Source of the DNA: an uncultured Eubacteriales bacterium
GTDB taxonomy: Bacteria > Bacillota > Clostridia > Oscillospirales > Oscillospiraceae
NCBI GenBank assembly: GCA_900319635.1
Contig: ONPF01000013.1
Location: 1-64,000, forward strand
Reading direction: 5' to 3'
DNA: 64,000 bases
The notes beneath the pieces are model-generated. The model had not been told where the DNA came from. It saw only the letters and a program-made list of their open reading frames with translations, and searched no databases. The position numbers were made by a program, and so were the translations under genes. Of this stretch, positions 42,756 to 51,533 are shown in pieces. The stretch's first letter is position 1. Every line of letters starts with the position of its first letter.

Positions 42756-43530
42756 TAAGAGAGACCGGCCCGCAGGGGCGATCTGCGGTCGCCCGGCAGA
42801 TCTCACGACCATTCAAGAACGTGAACGTGCGGCGCATTCGTACAAAAATACGAATGCGCCGCACCTGTCATCCTGAGCGGAGCGAAGCGGAGCCGAAGGA
42901 TCTCGCCCCCGGCGCAAGGAAGGATCAAGTTGGGCCGTCGAGGACGCCGGCCCCTACACGCCTGTGTCCAGGCCTTTTCCCTGAACACCTTATCAGCCTG
43001 TATGATCCGAGGAGGAAAGAGCAGGACGGAACCCTGCCATGTCGGTACTGTCGGTTCCGTCGGATTCAGGTCAGTCTCTGTAATCCGACGGAACCGACGG
43101 AACCGTCATACCTGTCACGGAAACACGGGGGCCTTGTGTCCTTCTCGTAGGGGCCGGCGTCCTCGACGGCCCTAAAGCGGTAATTACGAAAACGATGGTC
43201 AGGGCTGTCGAGGACGCCAGCCCCTACACGCCTGTGTCCAGGCCTTTTCCCTGAACACCTTATCAGCCTGTACGATCCGAGGAGGAACGAGCAGGACGGA
43301 ACCCTGCCATGTCGGTACTGTCGGTTCTGTCGGATTCAGGTCAGTCTCTGTAATCCGACGGAACCGACGGAACCGTCATACCCGTCACGGAAATACGGGG
43401 GCCTTGTGTCCTTCTCGTAGGGGCCGGCGTCCTCGACGGCCCTAAAGCCGGGTCTTCAAAAACCATGAACAGGGCCGTCGAGGACGCCGGCCCCTACACG
43501 CCTGTGAAATTGGGGGATGGTTCTCCGTGT
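42756..43530. repeat. Repeat tract with a 270-bp tandem duplication
   Basis: No gene is seen. Bases 42831-42862 hold an AAGAACGTGAACGTGCGGCG-adjacent inverted repeat (TGCGGCGCATTCGTA/TACGAATGCGCCGCA). Units of exactly 270 bp start at 42931 and 43201, with a partial third at 43471. Each unit contains the GTCGAGGACGCCGGCCCCTA motif and a long hairpin (43039-43117; 43309-43390) with loop TCTCTGTAATCC. A diverged MITE-like end (GGTTCTCCGTGTTC) is at 43518-43531. Confidence 0.8.
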
Positions 43531-44181
43531 TCAACATGTTTCGTCTCGGTGGGGGATTTTCGTTTTCCACAGTTGATACAAATTGTAAAGATCTTCCTCG
43601 CTTTCCTCTGATCTCCACATTTTTGCCGCCTGTACCATTGTCATATTCACGGGTTCAAAAAACATTTGAAAAGGCGGGGTGAACCTGTTGTCTACAAACC
43701 CGGAAACGCCGGGCATATTGACGCTCACTTCCCTTTTCGGCTGCTCAAAATACGTCCAGGCCGTCCCCTCTTCATTTTGAACAAAAACTTGGCCGAGATA
43801 CATGGCAATGTCCTTCAGGATCATCTCGCCAAGCAGCGAATAGCAATGCTTTTCCTTATCCGCGATCCATTCTGTCGGGACAATCGTCCCGGACGGCTTC
43901 TTCTCCACTTGAAGGAAAAACTTTATGTGTTTTCGATTCTCCACATTTTTCAGAAACCATCGCCATACCGGGATCAGGGATCGCGGCGAAAGATCCAGCC
44001 TGTCCGCTGGAATTCTCATTTGCCGGGAAACGATTTGCGATAAGTACGCAATTCTCTCCTCCAAATGCGCCTGATGCCACTGAAAATATGCCTCTGTTTC
44101 CTCATGTGTCATGTCAACAAAAGGCTTTCTGACCGGTGGGACAGGGACGCTGTATACAAGTTCTTGTATTCCGAAAAGCAT
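43531..44181 (-). CDS. Hypothetical protein flanked by MITE-like ends
   Basis: A 216-residue soluble protein of unknown family. It begins MLFGIQELVYSVPVPPVRKP, has a helical section with an ETEAYFQWHQAHLEERIAYL stretch, and later strands (VPTEWIADKEKHCYSLLGEM; FVDNRFTPPFQMFFEPVNMT). The ATG at 44181 has AGAGG upstream. The longer frame to 44376 is repeat-derived. It is bracketed by diverged MITE-like ends at 43518 and 44228, and its base composition is AT-richer than its neighbours, so it looks like an isolated relative of the modules at 31-36 kb. Confidence 0.68.
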   Translation of the reverse strand: MLFGIQELVYSVPVPPVRKPFVDMTHEETEAYFQWHQAHLEERIAYLSQIVSRQMRIPADRLDLSPRSLIPVWRWFLKNVENRKHIKFFLQVEKKPSGTIVPTEWIADKEKHCYSLLGEMILKDIAMYLGQVFVQNEEGTAWTYFEQPKREVSVNMPGVSGFVDNRFTPPFQMFFEPVNMTMVQAAKMWRSEESEEDLYNLYQLWKTKIPHRDETC

Positions 44182-44525
44182 TTGATTGACCTCTAAAGCA
44201 ACGTAAGAAGGGCGAACATCTGAGAACAACGGGGTCGGTTCTCCGTGTTCTTTTTCGTAGGGGCCGGCGTCCTCGACGGCCCTAAAGCGGTAATTACGAA
44301 AACGAGGGACAGGGCCGTCGAGGACGCCGGCCCCTACACGGGGACGCCAGCCCCTACACGGGGACGCCGTCGGCATATACGAGCTGCTGCTTGAATATCA
44401 GGACGAAACCCTGCCATGTCGGTACTGTCGGTACTGTCGGTTCCGTCGGTTCTGACACACCCTTTACGATCCGACAGAACCGACAGAACCGTCACAGGAA
44501 CGCAGGGGGCCTTCCTGTATCCCGT
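44182..44525. repeat. Repeat tract upstream of the hypothetical gene
   Basis: A diverged MITE-like end (GGTTCTCCGTGTTC, about 44234-44247) is followed by three GACGCCGGCCCCTACACG-type units and a hairpin at about 44416-44497 (GTCGGTTCCGTCGG-like arms). It is related to the 270-bp units but with different arms. No gene. Confidence 0.7.
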
Positions 44526-45563
44526 TCAGCGGTGCTTATTTCTTCCCCAGAAGGTGTTGTAGCGATCCGGCTCCCAGCCGGGCTTCACGTCCTTCACCGC
44601 CTGGGCTGCGGTGATCTCTTTTTCGCCGTTGTCCAGGTCGATGAGCACATAGCGGTCGTTGCCCATGCCGAGCTCCTTCATATAGCTCAGCTGTCTGAGA
44701 CCGTGGCGGGTCTCAACCCGCTCCACCAGGGCCTTGCCGCCGCCCTCGGGCAGGGCGTAGATGAGATCCATGCAGGCGTTGTCCACCGCCAGGATGTCCA
44801 GCGAGCCCAGGATGCCCACGTCCGGCGTCACCACCGGCTCCGCGCCGGGGCCCTCGCAGTCGCAGGAGACGGACATGTTGCGCATGGTGTTGATGTAGCA
44901 CACATGGGGCGCAAAGAAGTCGATGGTGGCCTTGGTGCTCTCGCTGATGCGCTCCATCAGCTCCTCCTCCCGGATGTCCCAGGACAGGTTGGGGCTGCTG
45001 TGGATCTCGCCCTTGCCGATGCGCCCGTCGGCGCAGCCGATGCCGATATTCTTGTTGGAGCCGCCGAAGCCGCCCATCACATGGCCCTTGAAGTGGGTCA
45101 GCACCAGGAGGGAGTCGTAGTTCAGCATGCTCTTGCCCACGTGCATCTCGGTAAACCACTTGCCGCCCTTCACGGGAAGCGCCGCCACGCCGTCGGCGTC
45201 GGTGATATCCACGGGGCAGAAGGTCCAGCCGTTAATGTCCAGGGTCTTGCGGTGCTCCTCGGTGGTGTAGCGGCTGCCCTCATAGTAGGTGTTGGTTTCG
45301 ATGATGGTCGCCTCGGGCAGGCGGCTTTCCAGCAGCTCCTTCACCCAGGGGCGGGGGATGATGTTGGGGCCCTCGGCCTCGCCGGTGTGCAGCTTCACGG
45401 CCACCTTGCCGCAGAGCACGGACGCCACCTTGTCATAGACCTTCTTCAGACCCTCCTCGGACAGATCCCGGGTGAAGAACACCACGGAGCTCTCCCCCGT
45501 GCGCTCCTCAAAGGGGACGTACTTGTTGCCGTCCTTGCCGGGAACGGGTTTTGTTTCCGCCAT
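44526..45563 (-). CDS. DUF362-domain protein
   Basis: A 345-residue cytoplasmic protein of the DUF362 family, often annotated as an iron-sulfur-associated protein. The core includes VAVKLHTGEAEGPNIIPRPW, THFKGHVMGGFGGSNKNIGI and CADGRIGKGEIHSSP, with conserved Lys, His and Cys residues. The ferredoxin domain fused in many homologues is absent. AAGGAGG precedes the ATG at 45563; the longer frame to 45650 has no start signals. Biochemical role unknown. It is divergent from the metal-resistance operon. Confidence 0.88.
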   Translation of the reverse strand: MAETKPVPGKDGNKYVPFEERTGESSVVFFTRDLSEEGLKKVYDKVASVLCGKVAVKLHTGEAEGPNIIPRPWVKELLESRLPEATIIETNTYYEGSRYTTEEHRKTLDINGWTFCPVDITDADGVAALPVKGGKWFTEMHVGKSMLNYDSLLVLTHFKGHVMGGFGGSNKNIGIGCADGRIGKGEIHSSPNLSWDIREEELMERISESTKATIDFFAPHVCYINTMRNMSVSCDCEGPGAEPVVTPDVGILGSLDILAVDNACMDLIYALPEGGGKALVERVETRHGLRQLSYMKELGMGNDRYVLIDLDNGEKEITAAQAVKDVKPGWEPDRYNTFWGRNKHR

Positions 45564-45637
45564 TTGTATTCCTCCTTCAACTTTTTTCTTTAGTGTACCA
45601 TAGTTTTTTCTGCTTATCCAGTTTTTTCTTTTTCCAC

Positions 45638-45686
45638 TTGACAGAAACATATGAGCGTGCTAACATATGAACAGTAAAACATATGA
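45638..45686 (+). promoter_or_regulatory. Promoter and operator-like repeats of the metal-resistance operon
   Basis: TTGACA (45638-45643), 17 bp and TAACAT (45661-45666) form the promoter. Three identical AACATATGA sequences start at 45646, 45662 and 45678, exactly 16 bp apart, covering the spacer, the -10 box and the start-site region. They are likely binding sites for the repressor encoded just downstream. Confidence 0.75.
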
Positions 45687-45701
45687 ATGGAGGCTCAAAT
45701 A

Positions 45702-46058
45702 ATGGCACACGACCACGAGGCCATCCTGCAGAAGGTGCGGCAGGACCTGCCCACCGACGAGCTGCTGTGCGATTTGAGCGATCTGTTCAAGATCTTTGGC
45801 GACACCACCCGCATCAAGATCCTCTACGCCCTGCTGGAGTCGGAGATGTGCGTGTGCGCCATTGCGGATCTGCTGGGCATGACCCAATCGGCCATCTCCC
45901 ATCAACTCCGGATCTTGAAGGACGCGGATCTGGTAGGCAAGCGCCGGGAGGGCAAGACCATCTACTATTTCCTCTCCGACGACCATGTGCGCACCATCGT
46001 CGCCCAGGGCTTTGAGCACCTGATCGAGGAGCACCTGGAGGAACAGGAAGCGCGCTGA
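45702..46058 (+). CDS. ArsR/SmtB-family metal-sensing repressor (CzrA/CadC-like)
   Basis: A 118-residue winged-helix repressor. The recognition region is ADLLGMTQSAISHQLRILKD. The last helix holds DDHVRTIVAQGFEHLIEEH, whose Asp-x-His and His-x2-Glu spacing matches the alpha-5 zinc/cobalt site of CzrA. CVCAIADLL supplies the Cys pair of the alpha-3N/CadC-type site. The ATG at 45702 is used because GGAGG, within a spurious upstream MEAQI reading, fits it. The genes downstream (HMA protein, CadA-like ATPase) are its expected targets, de-repressed by Zn/Cd/Pb. Confidence 0.93.
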   Translation: MAHDHEAILQKVRQDLPTDELLCDLSDLFKIFGDTTRIKILYALLESEMCVCAIADLLGMTQSAISHQLRILKDADLVGKRREGKTIYYFLSDDHVRTIVAQGFEHLIEEHLEEQEAR

Positions 46059-46397
46059 CGGCGGCGGCCCCCCGTAGGGCCGACCATTGGTCGGCCGTAT
46101 TCCCTTGCGGAGATCCAAACACGGACGACCGATGGTCGTCCCTACGAGAAGCTTCCCCAGAGGGGGAGCTTACAAGGAGCTCTATTATCGTACACCCCCT
46201 CAGTCAGCTGCCTTGCGACGCGAAGCTAGTCCTTTAGGGCGTGAGACGGCAGCTGCCAGCTCCCCCGGAGGGGGAGCCTATAAAGAAAAGGAAGACCCCT
46301 CCGTCATCCGCCTTGCGACGCGAAGCTAGTCCTTTAGGGCGGGAGACGGCGGATGCCACCTCCCCTTTCAGGGGAGGCTACAAGGAAGGAGATTGAA
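46059..46397. repeat. Tandem covarying repeat units in the operon
   Basis: No gene. Bases 46197-46276 and 46300-46376 are tandem copies of the CCTCxGTCA...GCCACCTCCCC family. They share the core CTTGCGACGCGAAGCTAGTC, but arms differ in a compensating way: CAGCTGCC pairs GGCAGCTG in the first and CATCCGCC pairs GGCGGATG in the second. A GGCCGACCATTGGTCGGCC palindrome lies at 46079-46097. Confidence 0.75.
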
Positions 46398-46615
46398 ATG
46401 AAAAAGACCTTTAAGCTGGAAGACCTGGATTGCGCCAACTGCGCCGCCAAGATGGAGACGGCCATCAACAAGCTGGAGGGGGTAAAGAAGGCCACCGTCA
46501 GCTTCATGACCCAGAAAATGACCATCGAGGCCGAGGACGACAGGTTTGACGAGGTGGTGCAGGCCGCCGTCAAGTGCATCTCCAGGGTGGAGCCGGACTG
46601 CCGGGTGATCCTGAA

Positions 46616-46619
<4 letters not shown>
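46398..46619 (+). CDS. Heavy-metal-associated (HMA) domain protein
   Basis: A 73-residue metallochaperone-like protein with a single ferredoxin-like HMA fold. The metal-binding loop reads LEDLDCANCAAKME, with the two Cys of the CxxC site. The LDCANC motif and the Asp before the first Cys are typical of Zn/Cd/Pb rather than Cu HMA domains. AAGGAGAT precedes the ATG at 46398. Its stop codon overlaps the ATPase start (ATGA), so the two are co-translated. It acts as the N-terminal metal-binding domain that the ATPase itself lacks, here as a separate gene. Confidence 0.93.
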
Positions 46620-48451
<1,832 letters not shown>

Positions 48452-48624
48452 GTTTTGCGTTTTCAGTGTTCAGTTTTGAGGAGACGGACCTCTTGCCTCC
48501 CCCTTCGGGGGAGGTGCCCGAAGGGCGGTAGGGGCGAATATCGGCAGAGCGCCCCCTATTCCCCGGTGTGCCGCCGAGCAATGCTCGGCGCTACGGGGAC
48601 TTCCCCCGGAGAGGGACGCAAAAT
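48452..48624. repeat. Intergenic repeats after cadA
   Basis: A TTTTCAGTGTTCAGTTTTGAG-like block (48461-48480) is followed by CCTCCCCCTTCGGGGGAGG (48495-48513) and fragments of the CGGCGCTACGGGG family. No gene. Confidence 0.6.
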
Positions 48625-48668
48625 ACGAGCGGCGAATTCAGCTTGAATTCGCCGCTCGTTTTCTATTT
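48625..48668. terminator. Strong terminator between cadA and the small lipoprotein gene
   Basis: A 15-bp perfect stem (CGAGCGGCGAATTCA/TGAATTCGCCGCTCG) with a 3-nt loop is followed by TTTTCTATTTTC on the plus strand. Confidence 0.9.
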
Positions 48669-48721
48669 TCTTTCGTTTTGTTCCGCGCGGGCGGCTGATA
48701 GCCGCCCCTGTGGGGTTTCCG

Positions 48722-49105
48722 TCACGATTTCAGATCCGGAGCGTCCGTTTTGGTCAGGGTGACCTCCATGCCCCACATGAGCACCGAGAGTGTTCCGTTT
48801 TTGTAGGTAGCCGGCCCCTCAAAAACCGCACGGGGATCCTCAAAGGTGATTGTGTTTCCGTCCACGGTGTAGTGGGCGTAGTCGCCCTTTGCGTGGTTGT
48901 TTTCCATCAGGATCCAGGTTCCGTCGTCCTTCAGAAGAATGCCGCAGTTATTATGTCCGGTATAGTCTTCCCAATCGTCCGTGCCGGGAAAGACGGCCTT
49001 GGTGATCTGATAATAGCCGGGAATGTCTTTCTCCGAGGAGCCGCATGCCGTCAGCAGGCAAACGACCAGCAACAGTGCCAGGATCAAAGCCATGCTTCTT
49101 TTCAT
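48722..49105 (-). CDS. Small lipoprotein of unknown function
   Basis: A 127-residue lipoprotein: signal peptide, lipobox LLTAC, then a single beta-rich domain. Phrases such as GYYQITKAVFPGTDDWEDYT, CGILLKDDGTWILME and YTVDGNTITFEDP follow the short strand pattern of lipocalin-like or DUF5640-type domains, from memory only. AAGGAAG precedes the ATG. It stands alone between terminator and serine-hydrolase operon. Confidence 0.8.
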   Translation of the reverse strand: MKRSMALILALLLVVCLLTACGSSEKDIPGYYQITKAVFPGTDDWEDYTGHNNCGILLKDDGTWILMENNHAKGDYAHYTVDGNTITFEDPRAVFEGPATYKNGTLSVLMWGMEVTLTKTDAPDLKS

Positions 49106-49188
49106 TTTGTCACTTCCTTCTTTGCTTCCTTCGCAAATAAAGATTATCGCAGGGTTCCTTTGGGATCAAATCGCCCCAGTCCCTCCGG

Positions 49189-50112
49189 TCATGGTGCGAC
49201 CTCCGGATTCACGATCCCGTAGACCTGCGCTGAGAGCGACGCCATGGCGTCCTTGGCCTCCCGCTCGGAGGGCGTGCCGTCGGAGATCACGCAGAGGATG
49301 TAGTCCCCTCCCGGGCTGTAGACGATGCCCACGTCCGCCCAGCAGAGACCGACGAGATCCCCGGTCTTGTGGGCGATGGGCGTCCCCTCCGGGAGCCCCA
49401 GGGGCAGCCGGTCGTTCACCGTCTGCGCCAGCAGCAGGCTCAGCATCTCCCGGGACGCGTCTGCGGAGACGCAGTCCCCCCGGTAGATGGCGGAGAGCAT
49501 CGCGGCGCAGTCGCCGGCTGTGGTGTAGTTCTGCAGGCCGTTGTCCCGGAGCATCAGGCGGTTGAGCCGGGTCTGCGTATAGCCCTCCCGGGCGCACCAG
49601 TCATTCACCGCGGCCATGCCCGCCGTCTCGTCCCCGTCCCCCAGCAGGCGGATCAGGGTGTTGGCCGAGGCATTGTCGCTGCAGGTGATCATGGCGAAGA
49701 GCAGCGGGTAGGCCTCCTCGTGCTCCAGCGCCCCGCTCTCCAGCCTCTCGTAGACCGCGCCCATGATATAGAGCTTGATGAGGCTGGCGGAGACCATGGG
49801 CTCTTCATCTGTGGCCACGAGGATCGGCTCCCCCGCCGGAAGCCGCTGCCAGGCCAGGCTCCAGCGGCCGGGCTGCTGGGACGCGAAGGCCGTGAGCGCC
49901 TCCCCGGCCGGGTCCGGCGTGGGAAGCGGGCTGGGGGTGGGCTCCGGCGGCGCCGTCTCGGTCACCGGGATCGGCGTGGCTGCCGGGCTGCCGGGCGCTT
50001 CGGGCTGCGCCTGGGGGCGCGGTTCGCTGCGCATCAGCAGCAGGACCCCCAGCAGGCCCAGCAGCACCCCGGCCAGCAGCGCCAGGAGCCAGTGCTTTCG
50101 TGTAAGTTCCAT
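49189..50112 (-). CDS. Beta-lactamase-fold serine hydrolase without the class A glutamate
   Basis: A 307-residue membrane-anchored extracytoplasmic protein: one N-terminal helix, a Pro/Thr/Glu linker (30-70), then a penicillin-recognising domain. The nucleophile motif is S110-LI-K113, the second motif is S145-D-N147, and the third is K249-T-G251. The omega-loop region (LMLRDNGLQNYTTAGD) lacks the ExxLN glutamate needed for deacylation in class A beta-lactamases. It is therefore more likely a cell-wall-active or sensor-type hydrolase than a resistance enzyme. It lies 3 bp after the YARHG gene, so they form an operon. Confidence 0.85.
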   Translation of the reverse strand: MELTRKHWLLALLAGVLLGLLGVLLLMRSEPRPQAQPEAPGSPAATPIPVTETAPPEPTPSPLPTPDPAGEALTAFASQQPGRWSLAWQRLPAGEPILVATDEEPMVSASLIKLYIMGAVYERLESGALEHEEAYPLLFAMITCSDNASANTLIRLLGDGDETAGMAAVNDWCAREGYTQTRLNRLMLRDNGLQNYTTAGDCAAMLSAIYRGDCVSADASREMLSLLLAQTVNDRLPLGLPEGTPIAHKTGDLVGLCWADVGIVYSPGGDYILCVISDGTPSEREAKDAMASLSAQVYGIVNPEVAP

Positions 50113-50115
50113 GGC

Positions 50116-50934
50116 TTAATAGTAGGAGCCGCCGTAGTGCTTGTTCTCATAGTCCCGGATGAAGCCGATGTTGGTGCGCTCATAGGTGTTGAACACGCTC
50201 TCGCTGAAATTCTCCGCCGAAATCGTGCCGTGATACCAGGTCTTGCTGTTGAAGTAGGCGGCGATCTCCGGGGTCTTGAAGATCCGCCCGTGGCGGGCAA
50301 AGATCTCGTTGCGGGCAAAGCAGAGCTGCTCGTGGGTCAGGCCGCTGAGATCGCTCTCTGTCAGATAGCGGCTGTTGCTCTCCGGCAGCAGGTAGTCCGG
50401 CGCAGGCGTGGGCGTCGGGGTCGGCGTGGGCGTCGGGGTCGGCGCCGCGGTGGGCACGGGCGAGGGTGTGACCACCACAATGGGCGTGGTGGGCTGCACC
50501 GTGCCGGGCGGCACGATGACGGGCTGCCCGCTGGGCGCCACTACCGGCTCCGAGGAGGGCACGACCACCGTGGAGCCCTGGGGCTCCCCGCCGCTGTTCT
50601 TGTTCCCGCCCGCGAAGAGCAGGATCACCACAAAGGTGAGCACCGCCACAGCCAGCACGCCCAGAACCAGCAGGGCGATGTTCAGTACCCGGTCATTCTT
50701 GCGGGGTCTGGCCTCCGTCTCCCGCGCGGGACGGCGGGCGGCCGTCTGCGCGGGGGCTTTCCGCCGGGGCTCAGCCGGCGCGGCAGCCGTGGGCTCGTCA
50801 AAAAACTCGCTCAGATCCATCTCCGGCTTTGTCTCCGGCCTGGGAGCCTTCACCGCCACCGGTGCGCCGCAGCCGGTGCAAAACCGTGCGCCCTTTTCCA
50901 GCGGGGCGCCGCATTGTGTACAGTTCACAGGCAT
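50116..50934 (-). CDS. Zinc-ribbon membrane protein with C-terminal YARHG domain
   Basis: A 272-residue protein. An N-terminal zinc ribbon (CTQCGAPLEKGARFCTGCG) is followed by a basic cytoplasmic linker and a membrane helix (about 95-117). An extracytoplasmic Thr/Pro-rich stalk (PTAAPTPTPTPTPTP) leads to a YARHG domain at the C-terminus (LCFARNEIFARHGRIFKTPE). YARHG domains occur on bacterial surface proteins and probably bind cell-wall components. The ATG at 50934 has AAAGGAAG just ahead. It is the first gene of a two-gene operon with the serine hydrolase. Confidence 0.88.
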   Translation of the reverse strand: MPVNCTQCGAPLEKGARFCTGCGAPVAVKAPRPETKPEMDLSEFFDEPTAAAPAEPRRKAPAQTAARRPARETEARPRKNDRVLNIALLVLGVLAVAVLTFVVILLFAGGNKNSGGEPQGSTVVVPSSEPVVAPSGQPVIVPPGTVQPTTPIVVVTPSPVPTAAPTPTPTPTPTPTPAPDYLLPESNSRYLTESDLSGLTHEQLCFARNEIFARHGRIFKTPEIAAYFNSKTWYHGTISAENFSESVFNTYERTNIGFIRDYENKHYGGSYY

Positions 50935-50982
50935 CTTCCTTTCCACTTTGCATGATACGTCATGGTTATTCCTTGTATCCTC

Positions 50983-51011
50983 ATTATAGCATCTCGCCGG
51001 GGGAATGCAAA
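50983..51011 (-). promoter_or_regulatory. Promoter of the YARHG operon
   Basis: The minus strand shows TTTGCA (51006-51011), 17 bp and TATAAT (50983-50988). Confidence 0.75.
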
Positions 51012-51031
51012 GCGTTTTTTCCGCGAGACAC

Positions 51032-51060
51032 TTGCCGGGAAAAGCCCGGGCGTGTATAAT
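51032..51060 (+). promoter_or_regulatory. Promoter of the Nif11-like gene
   Basis: TTGCCG (51032-51037), 17 bp, TATAAT (51055-51060), followed by CAGGAGGCG and the ATG at 51092. Confidence 0.75.
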
Positions 51061-51091
51061 ACGGGGGAAGAAACAACAGGAGGCGACAAGC

Positions 51092-51430
51092 ATGCTTGAA
51101 AATGCGGAAAAATTCTTTGAGCTCTACACCCGGGACGAGGCGCTGCGCAATCGGGTGCTGGAGGCGGAGGCCAACTACCCCGGCAGTCTGGAGATCCGGG
51201 ACGCGGTGGTGGAGGATGTGCTGCTGCCCATCGCGGCCGAGCTGGGGCTGCCCTTTACGCTGAAGGATCTGCGGGCCTTTGAGACGAAGCACAAGCTGAA
51301 AAACGCCCCGGACGCGGACACGCCCATCCAGGAGGGCGAGCCCATCGAGGACCCGGTGGACTACTGGCTGCTGGACAAGGGCTGGACCTACGACTACGAA
51401 GGCGCCATAAACGATAGTTTTGAGTCATGA
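51092..51430 (+). CDS. Small acidic protein with Nif11-like N-terminus
   Basis: A 112-residue cytoplasmic protein. The first ~65 residues (AEKFFELYTRDEALRNRVLE, then LPIAAELGLPFTLKDLRAFE) resemble the Nif11 helix pattern: FF, short acidic helix, then G-x-P/xFTxxDL. That domain is known both as a stand-alone protein and as the leader of ribosomal peptide natural products. No double-glycine cleavage site, Cys-rich core or modification gene is visible. The C-terminal half is acidic and aromatic (EDPVDYWLLDKGWTYDYEGA). A precursor role is therefore unproven. Confidence 0.78.
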   Translation: MLENAEKFFELYTRDEALRNRVLEAEANYPGSLEIRDAVVEDVLLPIAAELGLPFTLKDLRAFETKHKLKNAPDADTPIQEGEPIEDPVDYWLLDKGWTYDYEGAINDSFES

Positions 51431-51495
51431 GTTTTGAGTACTGCGTAATACCATCTGCCTGCTCAAAACTCAAGTCTCAAAACTCAAAACTTTAA
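51418..51495. repeat. TTTTGAG inverted repeats
   Basis: Two AGTTTTGAG units face three CTCAAAACT units, giving a perfect snap-back over 70 bp at the end of the Nif11-like gene. The same unit occurs at 10910 and 30648. Confidence 0.65.
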
Positions 51496-51496
51496 A

Positions 51497-51533
51497 AAAG
51501 ACTGTGAAGCCAAAGCTTCACAGTCTTTTTTAC
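51497..51533. terminator. Bidirectional terminator before the cardiolipin synthase gene end
   Basis: The stem AAAGACTGTGAAGC/GCTTCACAGTCTTT with a CAAA loop is followed by T6. Confidence 0.9.

Noticed and set aside
43531-44376. 281-codon version of the hypothetical protein
   Set aside because: Its first 65 codons are intergenic repeat; the ATG at 44181 has the ribosome-binding site.
49189-50112. Class A beta-lactamase resistance gene
   Set aside because: The ExxLN glutamate is missing, so a resistance role is not supported.
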